Below are positions 44,190-52,534 of a DNA stretch of 64,000 nt, piece by piece. The notes under the pieces were generated by a model, which searched no databases, was not told the origin of the DNA, and worked only from the letters and a program-made list of their open reading frames with translations. This DNA is from Cyanobacteriota bacterium (GTDB taxonomy: Bacteria > Cyanobacteriota > Cyanobacteriia > PCC-6307 > Cyanobiaceae). The first letter of the stretch is position 1. The number at the start of each line of letters is the position of its first letter. The stretch is from NCBI GenBank assembly GCA_026389335.1, contig JAPLIB010000092.1, positions 1 through 64,000 of the forward strand. The letters are read 5' to 3'. The position numbers and the translations under genes were made by a program.

Positions 44190-44941
44190 GGTGATGCGGT
44201 CCGCGCCGAGCGCAAGAAGAGAGGTGAATGGGCGAGCTGGGATCGTGGCCAGCCTGGCCAGAGCGGCCGAGCTGGCCACGATCCCAGCGGTGGGACAGGG
44301 CAGGCAGGAGAGTGCCGGGATTGGCCGAGCAGACCAGATCCCAGGGGACCTTGCTCCAGACCTCCCTGCCTTCAGTGACGGAAAACCCGTTGGGACCAGT
44401 ATCCCCGCGGCGCGGCGCCTGCACGGTATCGGTTGGCTCAGCGGCAAGCTTGTGGCTGAACGGCAAACTGGGCAAACCAGGATTGGCTGGCCTTGGCGGG
44501 TCGGTGGTTGTCGGTTCCCGGTGGAGCCGATGGGGCCGGGCCCACCAACTTCATGGCTGGCGGGATCGGGCTGCTGGGCTTTCCCCCCCCGCGACGCTGA
44601 AGACCTTCCAAGGTCTCTCTGGAGAGTGGTCTCTCTGGAGCAGTGGTCTCTCTGAAGCAGTCAGCAAGCCCCGTGAGATCAGAGACAGCCGCCAGAGAGC
44701 AGCTTGAACGCAGAGATGGCCGACTCCTCCCTGAGGGGGATTGGCACGCAAGGAGACTTCTGGGTCCTCAACCGTCTTCTTGAGCGGGTCGCTCGGGCGT
44801 GGGGGGCGACGGCGACGCTGGGGGCAAGTGGTGGCGGTGGGAGCTTGGCGGTGGGACCGTCGTCCTGGGACCGTGGCGATGGAACCGTGGCCATGGAAGC
44901 GTGGCCGTGGAACGGTGGTCGTGGAAAGGTGGCGGCTGGCC
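44190..44941. other. Repeat-rich non-coding stretch between hupE and cobW
   Basis: About 750 bp without a supported gene. It contains the large inverted repeat at 44236-44288 and several copies of a TGGTCTCTCTGGAGCAG-like unit around 44605-44660. Five imperfect 13-14-bp units (GGAACCGTGGCCAT type) lie at 44868-44935, just beyond the cobW stop. Open frames here are low-complexity and look spurious. Confidence 0.6.
44236..44288. repeat. Perfect 18-bp inverted repeat upstream of hupE
   Basis: GCTGGGATCGTGGCCAGC (44236-44253) and its exact reverse complement (44271-44288) are separated by 17 nt that include CTGGCCAG. It would form an 18-bp hairpin in the hupE leader RNA or cruciform DNA. No T-tract follows, so it is not a standard terminator. 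Confidence 0.9.
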
Positions 44942-46090
44942 TCAGCCGAATCCTTTGCCGGCATCCCTGGCGACACAGGCCTGCAGTTGGCGGCGCAGGG
45001 CGGCATGGTCGAGGCCCTTGCCGATCAGCACCAGCTGGTTCTTGGGGGCCGCAGGCCAGTCGCTGTCGTCGATCGAGAAACGCTTGCCGGCGAGGTGAAA
45101 GATGTGGCGCCGCTCGCTCTCGTTGAACCAGAGGATGCCCTTGGCGCGGAACACCCCTGCGGGCATCTGGTTGTCGAGAAAGTTCTGAAACTTGCGCAGG
45201 GCGAAGGGCCCGTCACTCTGGAAGGAGAGGGAGGTAAATCCTTCGATGGCCTGGTGGTCGGGCTCGGTGCCGTGATCATGCCCGTGATCGTGGTGATGGC
45301 CATGTCCGTGCTCCGCCTGCCCGTGCTCTGCATGTCCGTGCTCCGCATGTCCCTGCTCTGCATGCCCGTGATCGTGGCCGTGATCCCCGTGTCCGTGATC
45401 CTCGTGCTCGTGCTCGTGCACGCAAACGCCATGGTCGTGGTCGCAGCTGTCATGGCTCTGCTGGGCCACCACTTTGTCGCTCTCGAACAGCCCCACGCTC
45501 AGCAGCAGCGGCAGGGGCACCTCCCCTTTCACCGAGCGCAGGATGCGGGCTTCGGTCTTGATCGTCTTTAGCTGGGTCTCCAGCTCGACCAGCCTGGCTT
45601 CCTCCACCAGGTCGCACTTGTTCAAGAGGATCATGTCGCTGTAGACGATCTGGGCGCGGGCCACCTCGCCCTCCAACACCTCATCGCCGAAGTTCTCGGC
45701 ATCCACCAGGGTGATGATCGAATCGAGGCGGGTGAGATCGCGCAGGTCGCTGCCCAGGAACGTCATCGCCACCGGCAGGGGATCGGCCAGGCCGGTGGTT
45801 TCCACCACCAGATAGTCCACCTTTTCGGGCCGCTCCAGGATCCGGTAGACGGCCTCCAGCAGTTCACCGTTGATCGAGCAGCAGATGCAGCCATTGCTCA
45901 GCTCCACCATGTCTTCGCCGGTGGCCACCACCAGCTCGTTGTCGATGCCGATCTCGCCGAACTCATTCACCAACACGGCCGTTTTGAGGCCCTGCTGATT
46001 GGTGAGGATGTGGTTAAGCAGGGTGGTCTTGCCGGCCCCGAGGAAGCCCGTCAGGATCGTCACCGGCAAGGCGGTGTTGACCGGGTCCAT
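44942..46090 (-). CDS. CobW/COG0523 metallochaperone GTPase with His-rich loop
   Basis: A G3E-family GTPase. From the ATG at 46090 the Walker A GFLGAGKTT is at residues 15-23, the metal motif CICC at 68-71, ETTGLADP and NKCD at 157-160. Between the GTPase and C-terminal CobW domains there is an extreme His-rich segment (about 213-279) of HGHAEH/HDHGHD repeats that should bind several metal ions. COG0523 members deliver zinc, cobalt or nickel; Zur-linked ones are zinc chaperones, and a Zur-like gene lies 4 kb away. ATGs at 46147 and 46267 are alternative starts. Confidence 0.88.
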   Translation of the reverse strand: MDPVNTALPVTILTGFLGAGKTTLLNHILTNQQGLKTAVLVNEFGEIGIDNELVVATGEDMVELSNGCICCSINGELLEAVYRILERPEKVDYLVVETTGLADPLPVAMTFLGSDLRDLTRLDSIITLVDAENFGDEVLEGEVARAQIVYSDMILLNKCDLVEEARLVELETQLKTIKTEARILRSVKGEVPLPLLLSVGLFESDKVVAQQSHDSCDHDHGVCVHEHEHEDHGHGDHGHDHGHAEQGHAEHGHAEHGQAEHGHGHHHDHGHDHGTEPDHQAIEGFTSLSFQSDGPFALRKFQNFLDNQMPAGVFRAKGILWFNESERRHIFHLAGKRFSIDDSDWPAAPKNQLVLIGKGLDHAALRRQLQACVARDAGKGFG

Positions 46091-46371
46091 CACGGCCGCA
46101 GGGGTGGGGGCGGAAAGGCTGCTGGAGCCGGAGTTGGTGGGGGACATGCGGTGCAGGGGCGCTGGCGAGGGCGAAGGCAGGGGACGGGAGGCATGGGCGT
46201 CAGGCCAGGGACGCTGAGGCCGGGAAACGCGAGTCTGGCGAGTGGGCGCTCGCGGCTGAGGCGCCATGCGGTGATCAAGGCGTTGCGCTGGACAGCACCC
46301 AGTGTTTGATCGCGGCGGCCCGGCGCTGCCGTTGCTTCGACATTAAGCAGGCCGATGGCGATCGCCGTGGC

Positions 46372-47361
46372 TCAGGGCCGCTGCAGCGGGGCCCGTGAGG
46401 GGGGTACCGGTGCGGCGGCGGGCGGGGCGGCAGGTTCGGCGTTCAGCCGTTCGGCGTCCAGCAACTTGCTGCCCACCAGCAGGGTCAGCAGCCGATTGCT
46501 GGTGGCGGTCAGGGTCTGGATCTCCTGAAGCGTCTGGATCAGCACCGGGCCGCTCTCGCGCAGCAGGGTCTGGGCCTGCAGGGAGGCCAGCCGGGCGCCC
46601 TCGCCGGTGCGATTGGCCTCGATCAGGGTCTGGCGCAGACGGGGAGCGGTGCTGGCGGTTTCGCGATTGAGCGTGCCCGAGAGCTGGCCGATCCGATCGA
46701 GGGTGCGGCGGAAGTCCCCGAGGGCCAGCGGCAGCTCCCGGCTCGTCATCCGGTTGGTCTGGTGCAGGGTCTGGCGCAGCTCGCTGAGGGCCACGGGCAG
46801 ATCCTGGCTGGCCATCTGGCTGGCGTGGCGCAGGGTGCGCGACAGATCAATGCGGGTCTGGGCCAGATCGAGCAGCACCTGGCGCAGATCCAGCGAGGGC
46901 TGATAGGCCAAGCTGAGGTCCTGGCCGTCCTTTGCCTGGCGTTCGGAGGCGGATCCGGTGAGGGGCTGGGGGGTGATGGAGATGTAGCTGTCGCCCACCA
47001 GCCCCTCCTGGTTCTGGTACGCGAGGCTCTTCGGGCCGATCAGGCGCCGGTAGCGCGCATCGATGCGCAGCTCGATCGCCACCGTGGCATCGTCCTGCAG
47101 GCTCAATTCGGTGATCCGGCCCACCGGCAGGCCCGAGAGCCTCACCTCCATGCCGGGCTTGAGACCATCGGCCCGCAGGGTGCGCAGCTGAACCCGGAAG
47201 CTGCGCTCACCCCAGTGCTGTTCGCGGCTGACGCCGATCAGCAGGGCCAGCAGCAACACGACGCCGGAGCCGAGGAACAGCCAGCCCTCCCTGGAGGGCA
47301 AGGCGGGTATGGAGCGCTTCAACGGCTGCTGAAGTGGCTGGGACTCAGGGCCAGAATCCAT
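46372..47361 (-). CDS. MCE/MlaD-family lipid-transport protein
   Basis: A 329-aa protein with one N-terminal membrane anchor (GWLFLGSGVVLLLALLIGVS), then an MCE domain: RADGLKPGMEVRLSGLPVGRI and NQEGLVGDSYISITPQ. A long helical region with repeated RQTL/RTLD patterns (about 150-300) likely forms the needle-like barrel of cyanobacterial MCE proteins. The tail is Pro/Ala-rich. MCE proteins ferry lipids between membranes with an MlaE-type permease and MlaF-type ATPase. The 5' end overlaps the upstream membrane-protein gene by 43 bp. Confidence 0.87.
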   Translation of the reverse strand: MDSGPESQPLQQPLKRSIPALPSREGWLFLGSGVVLLLALLIGVSREQHWGERSFRVQLRTLRADGLKPGMEVRLSGLPVGRITELSLQDDATVAIELRIDARYRRLIGPKSLAYQNQEGLVGDSYISITPQPLTGSASERQAKDGQDLSLAYQPSLDLRQVLLDLAQTRIDLSRTLRHASQMASQDLPVALSELRQTLHQTNRMTSRELPLALGDFRRTLDRIGQLSGTLNRETASTAPRLRQTLIEANRTGEGARLASLQAQTLLRESGPVLIQTLQEIQTLTATSNRLLTLLVGSKLLDAERLNAEPAAPPAAAPVPPSRAPLQRP

Positions 47362-47942
47362 AGGAGTTTCAGGGCCAACACCAGGGCCATGGCGTGCAGG
47401 ATCGCATCGGCGGTGACCTTGGCGGAGAGTTCACCTCGCCGCAGGGCGCGCCGGCCCTCCCAGAGGCCGAGGACGGCGGTGCTGCCCAGAAAGCCCCCTG
47501 ACCGTGCCATGGCTTCAAGCAGGGCCGCTGGTCTGAGCGTCGCCATCAGATCGCGCCACTCACCCAGCAGGTCTGCCCGCGGTGTCATCAACATGCCCGT
47601 CAGCAGCACCGCCACTAGGAACAGGTTGAACAGCACCATGCCGACCACCACGGCGGCCAGCACCGAGCGCCACCAGGCACGGGCGCCGGGCTTGCGGGCC
47701 CGCTCCAACCAGTGAGGCATCAGCCGGGTCAGGGCCAGCAGGGCCACCACCAGCGGACCCAGCAGTTGCAGCACCGTCTGGGCCAGAATTTCAAGGCTGA
47801 AGGTGCTGCTCTGGTGCAGCGGGCCCACCAGCAGCCGGATCAGGCCGGCGCCGAAGGCGACGCCACCGAGCAGCACCAGGCCGGCGCAGTGCAGGCCATC
47901 CCGTTCGATCGTGCGCAGCAGGTTGGAGGTGGCTTGGGCCAT
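47319..47942 (-). CDS. Multi-pass membrane protein, possible permease partner of the MCE protein
   Basis: From the ATG at 47942, 207 aa with five or six hydrophobic segments (GLVLLGGVAFGAGLIRLLVG, TVLQLLGPLVVALLALTRL, VLAAVVVGMVLFNLFLVAVLL and a C-terminal one). Overlap with the MCE gene and the hydrophobic profile suggest an MlaE-like permease, but I do not see a strong MlaE motif and it is shorter than usual (about 250 aa). Treat as a membrane protein of the MCE system with unproven role. Confidence 0.6.
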   Translation of the reverse strand: MAQATSNLLRTIERDGLHCAGLVLLGGVAFGAGLIRLLVGPLHQSSTFSLEILAQTVLQLLGPLVVALLALTRLMPHWLERARKPGARAWWRSVLAAVVVGMVLFNLFLVAVLLTGMLMTPRADLLGEWRDLMATLRPAALLEAMARSGGFLGSTAVLGLWEGRRALRRGELSAKVTADAILHAMALVLALKLLWILALSPSHFSSR

Positions 47943-48132
47943 GGACTCAGGATTGTGGCGCCAGCGGTGGAATCCAGCGTGGCAAAAGCAGGGACCGGGC
48001 GAGGTGGGGCCTGGGGCTCGGTGGGGTTGGGACAGCGCCGCGGCAGTTGGCCGGGGAGATTGGGTCGAATCCCTGGGCGGATGGCTGCCGCGGGGGGTGG
48101 CCATCCGCAGGCCAGTTCATCCGCACCGCGAT

Positions 48133-48164
48133 CAGTTCCCACCCCAAGCAGTTCCCACCCCAAG
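48133..48164. repeat. 16-bp direct repeat between the MCE operon and the MscS gene
   Basis: Two perfect adjacent copies of CAGTTCCCACCCCAAG (48133-48148 and 48149-48164). The 254-bp gap 47943-48196 holds no other recognisable feature. Confidence 0.85.
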
Positions 48165-48196
48165 CAGTCCGTATCGCAATCAGTCCGCAAGACTGA

Positions 48197-49840
48197 TCAC
48201 TCAGCTACCAAGTTGCGATCGGCGAGGGGAATGGCCTTCTGGTGCAGTCGCTGCACCAGTCGGGCCAGCAGGGCCCGTTCGGCCGCTTGCTGCTGGCCGG
48301 CCTGGCAGATCAGCAGCAGGCTGATGGTGATGCCCTCTGGGGTCACGGCCTTGATCCCCCGCAGCTGGGGCGGTTCAAGCAGCACTCTCCCCCAGTTGGG
48401 ATCCGCCGCGAACCGGGTCGCCTCCGCCTCCAGCAGGGCCAACACCCGTGGCAGCTGGCGCACGGCGTGGGAGAGCACCAGCTGCAGCTCCACCCCGGAG
48501 CGCAGTTTGGTGTGGTTCACCACCTTGCTGCACTCACTGTTCTGAATCACCACCACCCGTTGATCGAGGCAGCGCAACTCGGTGCTGAGCAGCCCGATGT
48601 CGAGCACTGCGCCCGTGAAGTCATGGATCTCGACGGTGTCGCCGATGGCATAACGATCGTCGAAGAGCAGCACCAGCCCGGAGACGAAATCCCGCAGCAG
48701 CCCCTGGAACACGATCGCCAGGGCGCCGAGCAGGGCGCCACTGGCCAGCAGGGCGCTGCCGGAGAGTTCGGCCACCCCCGGCAGTTCGCTGAGGATCCAC
48801 AGGCCCACCGAGGAGATCACCACCAGATCGATCAACCGCCGGAACACCAGCCGCAGGCTGAGGAAGCGTTGATCGCCGCGGGCGCGCCGCGCCACCGGCA
48901 CATCGACATTGCCGGCCCACTGCCGCAGCAGCAGCTCCGTCAGCCCCTTCAGCGCGGTGTTCACGATCCAGCCCAGGATCAGCTTGGCGGTGATGCCCCA
49001 GGGCTCCAGCAGCAGATCAAGGGCCCGGGGTACTTGGCCGGGAATGGCGAAAAGGGCCACCCCGGCCATGGCGAAGATCAGGGTGAGCACGGTGGCCATC
49101 AGGCCACGGCTGAGGTACTGCAGGGCATGCAGCCGCAAACGCTGGCGCCGCGTGCAGCGGCCCAGCTCCAGGCGCCCCTCCTGGCGCCGCAGCTGATGGC
49201 GGCTGAGGCGCCAGAGGCTCAGCACCACGGCGATCGCGATCGCCAGCCCCAGCTCCGCCTTGATCACCAGGGCGAGCCGCCGCCGCAGGTTCTCGGGACG
49301 CATCAGCTCGCGGGCGAAGCGCAGCCGCCGTTCGAGCAGGCTGCGCCAGCGCTGCGCCAGGCGGTCCGCACCCATGCCGTTGAGGTGCACGTCCTCGTCA
49401 GTGACGGTGAGCAGGGGCAGGGGCTGGGCGCGTCCAGGCACCAGGGCCACGAGTCGGTTCGGCCCGCTGCCATCCCGCACCACCGCCACCTGCAGGGCGG
49501 CGGGATCACCGAGCAGGCCGAGATTGTCGCTGTCACAGGCCCGCTCCTGGCCATGCAGGAACCCCTGCTCCAGGAAGGTTTCGGCCAGGGATTCGCCGCC
49601 GCTGCAGATCTGGCGCCGCTGGTAGAGCAGGGCCAGGTTGCCTTCGATCACCTGGGCGCGGGTGCTGGCATCGGGCCCCTGGCCGTCGCCCGCCACGGTG
49701 GGGGCGGCCACGGTCAGCACGGGCACGCCCAGGATCCGCACCTTGGCCAGCTGGAAGCTGCCGGCACCACCAGCGTTGCTGTCGCCGGTGTGGGGGCTGG
49801 TGCCCGGGTTGCCCAGCGCGGCGGGGCTTGCCACCGGCAC
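48197..49840 (-). CDS. MscS-family mechanosensitive channel with periplasmic N-domain
   Basis: A 547-aa protein. The N-terminal part (SFQLAKVRILGVPVLTVAAP, VIEGNLALLYQRRQICSGGE) is a soluble domain seen in cyanobacterial MscS proteins. Then come helices (AELGLAIAIAVVLSLWRLS, RGLMATVLTLIFAMAGVALF and others), the pore-lining segment ASGALLGALAIVFQGLLRDFVSGLVL and the MscS beta domain YAIGDTVEIHDFTGAVLDIG. It should relieve turgor on osmotic downshock. From the GTG at 49840 the protein lacks an export signal for its N-domain. A signal-peptide frame lies directly upstream in another phase (see next entry), so the coding sequence is probably frameshifted. Confidence 0.82.
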   Translation of the reverse strand: MPVASPAALGNPGTSPHTGDSNAGGAGSFQLAKVRILGVPVLTVAAPTVAGDGQGPDASTRAQVIEGNLALLYQRRQICSGGESLAETFLEQGFLHGQERACDSDNLGLLGDPAALQVAVVRDGSGPNRLVALVPGRAQPLPLLTVTDEDVHLNGMGADRLAQRWRSLLERRLRFARELMRPENLRRRLALVIKAELGLAIAIAVVLSLWRLSRHQLRRQEGRLELGRCTRRQRLRLHALQYLSRGLMATVLTLIFAMAGVALFAIPGQVPRALDLLLEPWGITAKLILGWIVNTALKGLTELLLRQWAGNVDVPVARRARGDQRFLSLRLVFRRLIDLVVISSVGLWILSELPGVAELSGSALLASGALLGALAIVFQGLLRDFVSGLVLLFDDRYAIGDTVEIHDFTGAVLDIGLLSTELRCLDQRVVVIQNSECSKVVNHTKLRSGVELQLVLSHAVRQLPRVLALLEAEATRFAADPNWGRVLLEPPQLRGIKAVTPEGITISLLLICQAGQQQAAERALLARLVQRLHQKAIPLADRNLVAE

Positions 49841-49850
49841 CTTGCTGCCC

Positions 49851-49973
49851 TCAGCCCTGCCCCCCGGCAGTCCGGGGGCCCGCCAGGAGCGTCAGCAGCA
49901 GCAGCACAGCGCCCAGGGCTGCCAGCCAGCGGTTGGAACGATGGGGCCACCAGGGCTGCTGGGAGACAGGCAT
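49851..49973 (-). pseudogene. Detached signal-peptide frame of the MscS gene
   Basis: A 40-codon frame beginning MPVSQQPWWPHRSNRWLAAL with a hydrophobic core GAVLLLLTLLAGP, ending at a TGA 10 bp before the MscS GTG and one phase off. A one-base change in the nearby run of six C (plus strand 49860-49865) would join it to the MscS frame and give a normal signal peptide plus mature N-domain. It may be a true mutation, phase variation or a sequencing error. Confidence 0.6.
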
Positions 49974-50014
49974 CACGCCATTCTCCCGAAGATCGGGACC
50001 GCAGGCAGGCCGTT

Positions 50015-50431
50015 TCAGGTGCCGGACGCGGTTGGCTGACGGTCGCGGCAGCCGCTGCAGAGGCCGAAGAACTCGAGGGTGTGGAACAGGGGCAGGAAAC
50101 CGGCGAGGTCGGCGTCGTGCAGATGCACGTCATGCACCGGGCAGTGGGAGAGCCGCACGGTGCTGCCGCAGTCGACGCAGGTGAGATGGTGCTCGTCCCG
50201 CTCGGTGGGGGCAAACAGGGCTTCGCCACTGGGCAGGTGGCGGCAGCGCACCAGCCCTTTCTGCTGCAGTTGCCGCAGATGGCGATAGACGGTGGCCAGG
50301 CCCATGGTGCCGGCCCCACCCCGCAGGCGCGCATGTAGCTCCTGGCCCGAAAGCTCCTGCTCGGCAGCACGAAGTTCCGCCAGCAGCAACTCCTGGCGAG
50401 GCGTTAGCGGCAGATCGGTGTTGGCAGGCAT
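50015..50431 (-). CDS. zur: Fur-family regulator, probably Zur
   Basis: A 138-aa metalloregulator. The HTH part is LTPRQELLLAEL to LATVYRHLRQLQQKGLV. The metal part has HHLTCVDCGSTVRLSHCPVHDVH and the final CSGC. Compared with the Fur at 26566, the short LxxCPV region and lack of HHH fit Zur. Neighbourhood agrees: a CobW GTPase, a YcgQ/YcgR-type pair and a Zur-type operator before znuA are all within 9 kb. Expected role: repress zinc uptake when zinc is replete. Confidence 0.78.
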   Translation of the reverse strand: MPANTDLPLTPRQELLLAELRAAEQELSGQELHARLRGGAGTMGLATVYRHLRQLQQKGLVRCRHLPSGEALFAPTERDEHHLTCVDCGSTVRLSHCPVHDVHLHDADLAGFLPLFHTLEFFGLCSGCRDRQPTASGT

Positions 50432-50453
50432 GGCGGCGTGTCGCTCTCCGGTT

Positions 50454-51818
50454 CTACCCCGCCGGCAACCAGATCACCTGGCGCACCGGCCGCTGCAGCG
50501 GCTGAAGCTGCAGGCTGCGGGCATCGATCAACACCGCCTGGGCCGGCGGGGGCTGCCGCTCCATCGGGCCGAGGCGGCGCAGGGCGGCCAGCAGCCGATC
50601 GCCGCTGGGATCAAAACTGAGACCGGTGCCGGGCTCCAGTTCCCAGCCCGACAGGCGCTGGCGGCGCAGCACCTGGCCGCGGCGATCGAGGGCCAGCAGG
50701 GTCAGCTCCGGTTGGCCGGTGCCATCGATCAGCAGGGCCCAGATCCGCTCGCCGCCGCCGGCACAGGCGCTGGCCACCAGGGCTTCGGAGCCGATCCAGA
50801 GCTGGCGCGGGGGCTGCCCCGGTTCCACCAGCTCCAGCGAACGGCGGTAGTCGGGCCAGTGGCGCAGCAGCAGGGCGCGGCCGGAGCGGGGGCAGAAGGC
50901 GCTGAGATCGCGGTTGCCCGGCAGGGTCTGCCGGCGCGGCGGCTGGGGCGGCAGCCCCTGCAGGCTGAGGCCCTCAGGGCCGGGCACCACCACCGCATCC
51001 CCTTCGGGCAGCAGGCGCATCGGCCCGCTGGCACTCAGCGCCAGCGCCTGGCTTCCCCCCTGGGAGCGCCACAGCCGGGCACGGCTGCCATTCCCTTCAT
51101 GGCCACCCCCTTCGCTGCTGCTCTGCACCAGCAGATCGCCGCGGCGGTTGCTGCTGAGGTGGGCGAACATCAGCGCACGGCCGTCCAGGGCCTGGGGTGC
51201 AGCGGCCCGCACCGGCCCTAGGTGCTGGGGGCTGGCGACCAGATTGCGCTGCTGCAGAGGGATCCGAAACAGGTGGTAGGCCCCGAGCGGGTCCTGGCTG
51301 GCGAGGGCCACCCCGCTGCCGTCGCCGAGGGGCTCTAGCACAGGAATACGCGGCCAGATCGGCGACAGCGATCGCCAGGAGCCGTCGTGTTCGCGCAGCT
51401 GCAGTTGCTCACCGCCGCTGACGGGCACCACCGCCAGCACCCGGGGCCTGGGATCCCAGTGCCAGAGCCGGGGCTGCAGGGCCAGGCCGCGCCGATCGCG
51501 GCCGGCTAGCCGCAGCTGCAGCGGCTGCTCCAGCCGCTGGCCCGCCGTCAGCGTCAGCAGCAGCGCCTCGCTGGAACCCAGCCAGCGATGGCTCAGGTCC
51601 GGTTGCAGCGCACTGGCGCTCTGGAGGCTGGCCCGGTCCATCGGCCGGCTGAAGCGCGCCTGCAGCGCCGCCGGCCCCGAGCTGGCGGCGGCGTTGATCA
51701 GCCGCTGCAGGTGGGGCGGCTGCCGCTGCAGGGCCTGTTGCTGGATCAGCACCAGCAGGGTGGGCAGGCCGAGGGCCAGAGCCAACGCCACTCGGGGCCG
51801 GCGGCGCGGGGCCTTCAC
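50454..51818 (-). CDS. Membrane-anchored protein of unknown function coupled to the YcgQ-like gene
   Basis: A 454-aa protein starting at a GTG that overlaps the upstream stop as GTGA. One N-terminal membrane segment (RVALALALGLPTLLVLI) is followed by about 420 residues of short strand-like repeats (for example PRVLAVVPVSGGEQLQLRE, GDGSGVALASQDPLGAYHL, DPSGDRLLAALRRLG) that look like a beta-propeller facing the periplasm. I do not recognise a family. Tight coupling to the two-gene YcgQ/YcgR-type unit and nearness to zur suggest an accessory role in metal handling, by context only. Confidence 0.65.
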   Translation of the reverse strand: MKAPRRRPRVALALALGLPTLLVLIQQQALQRQPPHLQRLINAAASSGPAALQARFSRPMDRASLQSASALQPDLSHRWLGSSEALLLTLTAGQRLEQPLQLRLAGRDRRGLALQPRLWHWDPRPRVLAVVPVSGGEQLQLREHDGSWRSLSPIWPRIPVLEPLGDGSGVALASQDPLGAYHLFRIPLQQRNLVASPQHLGPVRAAAPQALDGRALMFAHLSSNRRGDLLVQSSSEGGGHEGNGSRARLWRSQGGSQALALSASGPMRLLPEGDAVVVPGPEGLSLQGLPPQPPRRQTLPGNRDLSAFCPRSGRALLLRHWPDYRRSLELVEPGQPPRQLWIGSEALVASACAGGGERIWALLIDGTGQPELTLLALDRRGQVLRRQRLSGWELEPGTGLSFDPSGDRLLAALRRLGPMERQPPPAQAVLIDARSLQLQPLQRPVRQVIWLPAG

Positions 51819-52534
51819 GGCTCCAGGGGCCGGGCCGGCCGGGCGATCAGCTCGATGCGGCTGGGCAGCACCACCAGCTGTCTGCCGTCGGCACCGCTGG
51901 TCACCGCCATCCGACCCTCCAGCCGCAGCCACTGGTCCGGCGGCGGCGGCGGGCCGGGCCAGCGCACCGGCAGGCCCACCGGCGCCGCATCGGCCAGGCA
52001 GCAGCGCACCAGCAGCCGGGCGATCTGGGGCGGTTCGCCGGCCATCGGCAGCACGAACCCGCTGATCCGCACTGGATCACCCGCGAACAGGTCGGGATCC
52101 GGTTGGCTGCGCAGCAGCCGCACCCAGTCGGTGAGGCTGCGCTGGGCCGGGGGCAGCACGAAGCTCAGGTCCTCCTGGGCGGTGTCGTCCCGAGGACGTT
52201 GGCCGGCCAACTCGGCGAACGAGGGGGCTGGTGGCAGGACCACCACCGCCAAGGTGAAGGCGACGGTGACCAGCAGCAGTAGCCCCTGGCGGCGGCTGGC
52301 CCGTTCCGCGGCGGCGGCGGCATCCACCAGCCCCAGCCGCAGCTGCAGCAGGGCCAGTAGCAGCAGCAGCAGGCCCGCCAGGGCCACGAGGGGATGGAAA
52401 GCGGCGCGCAGCAGTAGATCGAGGCGGCCATCGGTGCTGCTGCGCAGCAGCACCAGGGCCCAGAGCGCCAGCAGCAGACCCCGCTGCAGGGCGGCCCGTT
52501 GCGGCAGGGGTGGACGCAGCGGCAGCGGAGTCAT
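51815..52534 (-). CDS. TIGR03943/DUF1980 (YcgQ-like) membrane protein
   Basis: A 239-aa protein with three N-terminal helices (QRGLLLALWALVLL, PLVALAGLLLLLLALLQL, GLLLLVTVAFTLAVVVL). A soluble domain carries VRISGFVLPMAGEPPQIARLLVRCC and a late strand WLRLEGRMAVTS, matching the DUF1980 OB-like domain. Family members are almost always next to a DUF318 permease and often near CobW or zinc genes, as here. The ATG at 52534 overlaps the permease stop as ATGA. Confidence 0.82.
   Translation of the reverse strand: MTPLPLRPPLPQRAALQRGLLLALWALVLLRSSTDGRLDLLLRAAFHPLVALAGLLLLLLALLQLRLGLVDAAAAAERASRRQGLLLLVTVAFTLAVVVLPPAPSFAELAGQRPRDDTAQEDLSFVLPPAQRSLTDWVRLLRSQPDPDLFAGDPVRISGFVLPMAGEPPQIARLLVRCCLADAAPVGLPVRWPGPPPPPDQWLRLEGRMAVTSGADGRQLVVLPSRIELIARPARPLEP

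Noticed and set aside
48242-50338. Nearly 700-codon frame on the plus strand opposite the MscS and zur genes
   Set aside because: Low-complexity Gln/His/Gly composition, no domains, and it covers two well-supported genes on the other strand.
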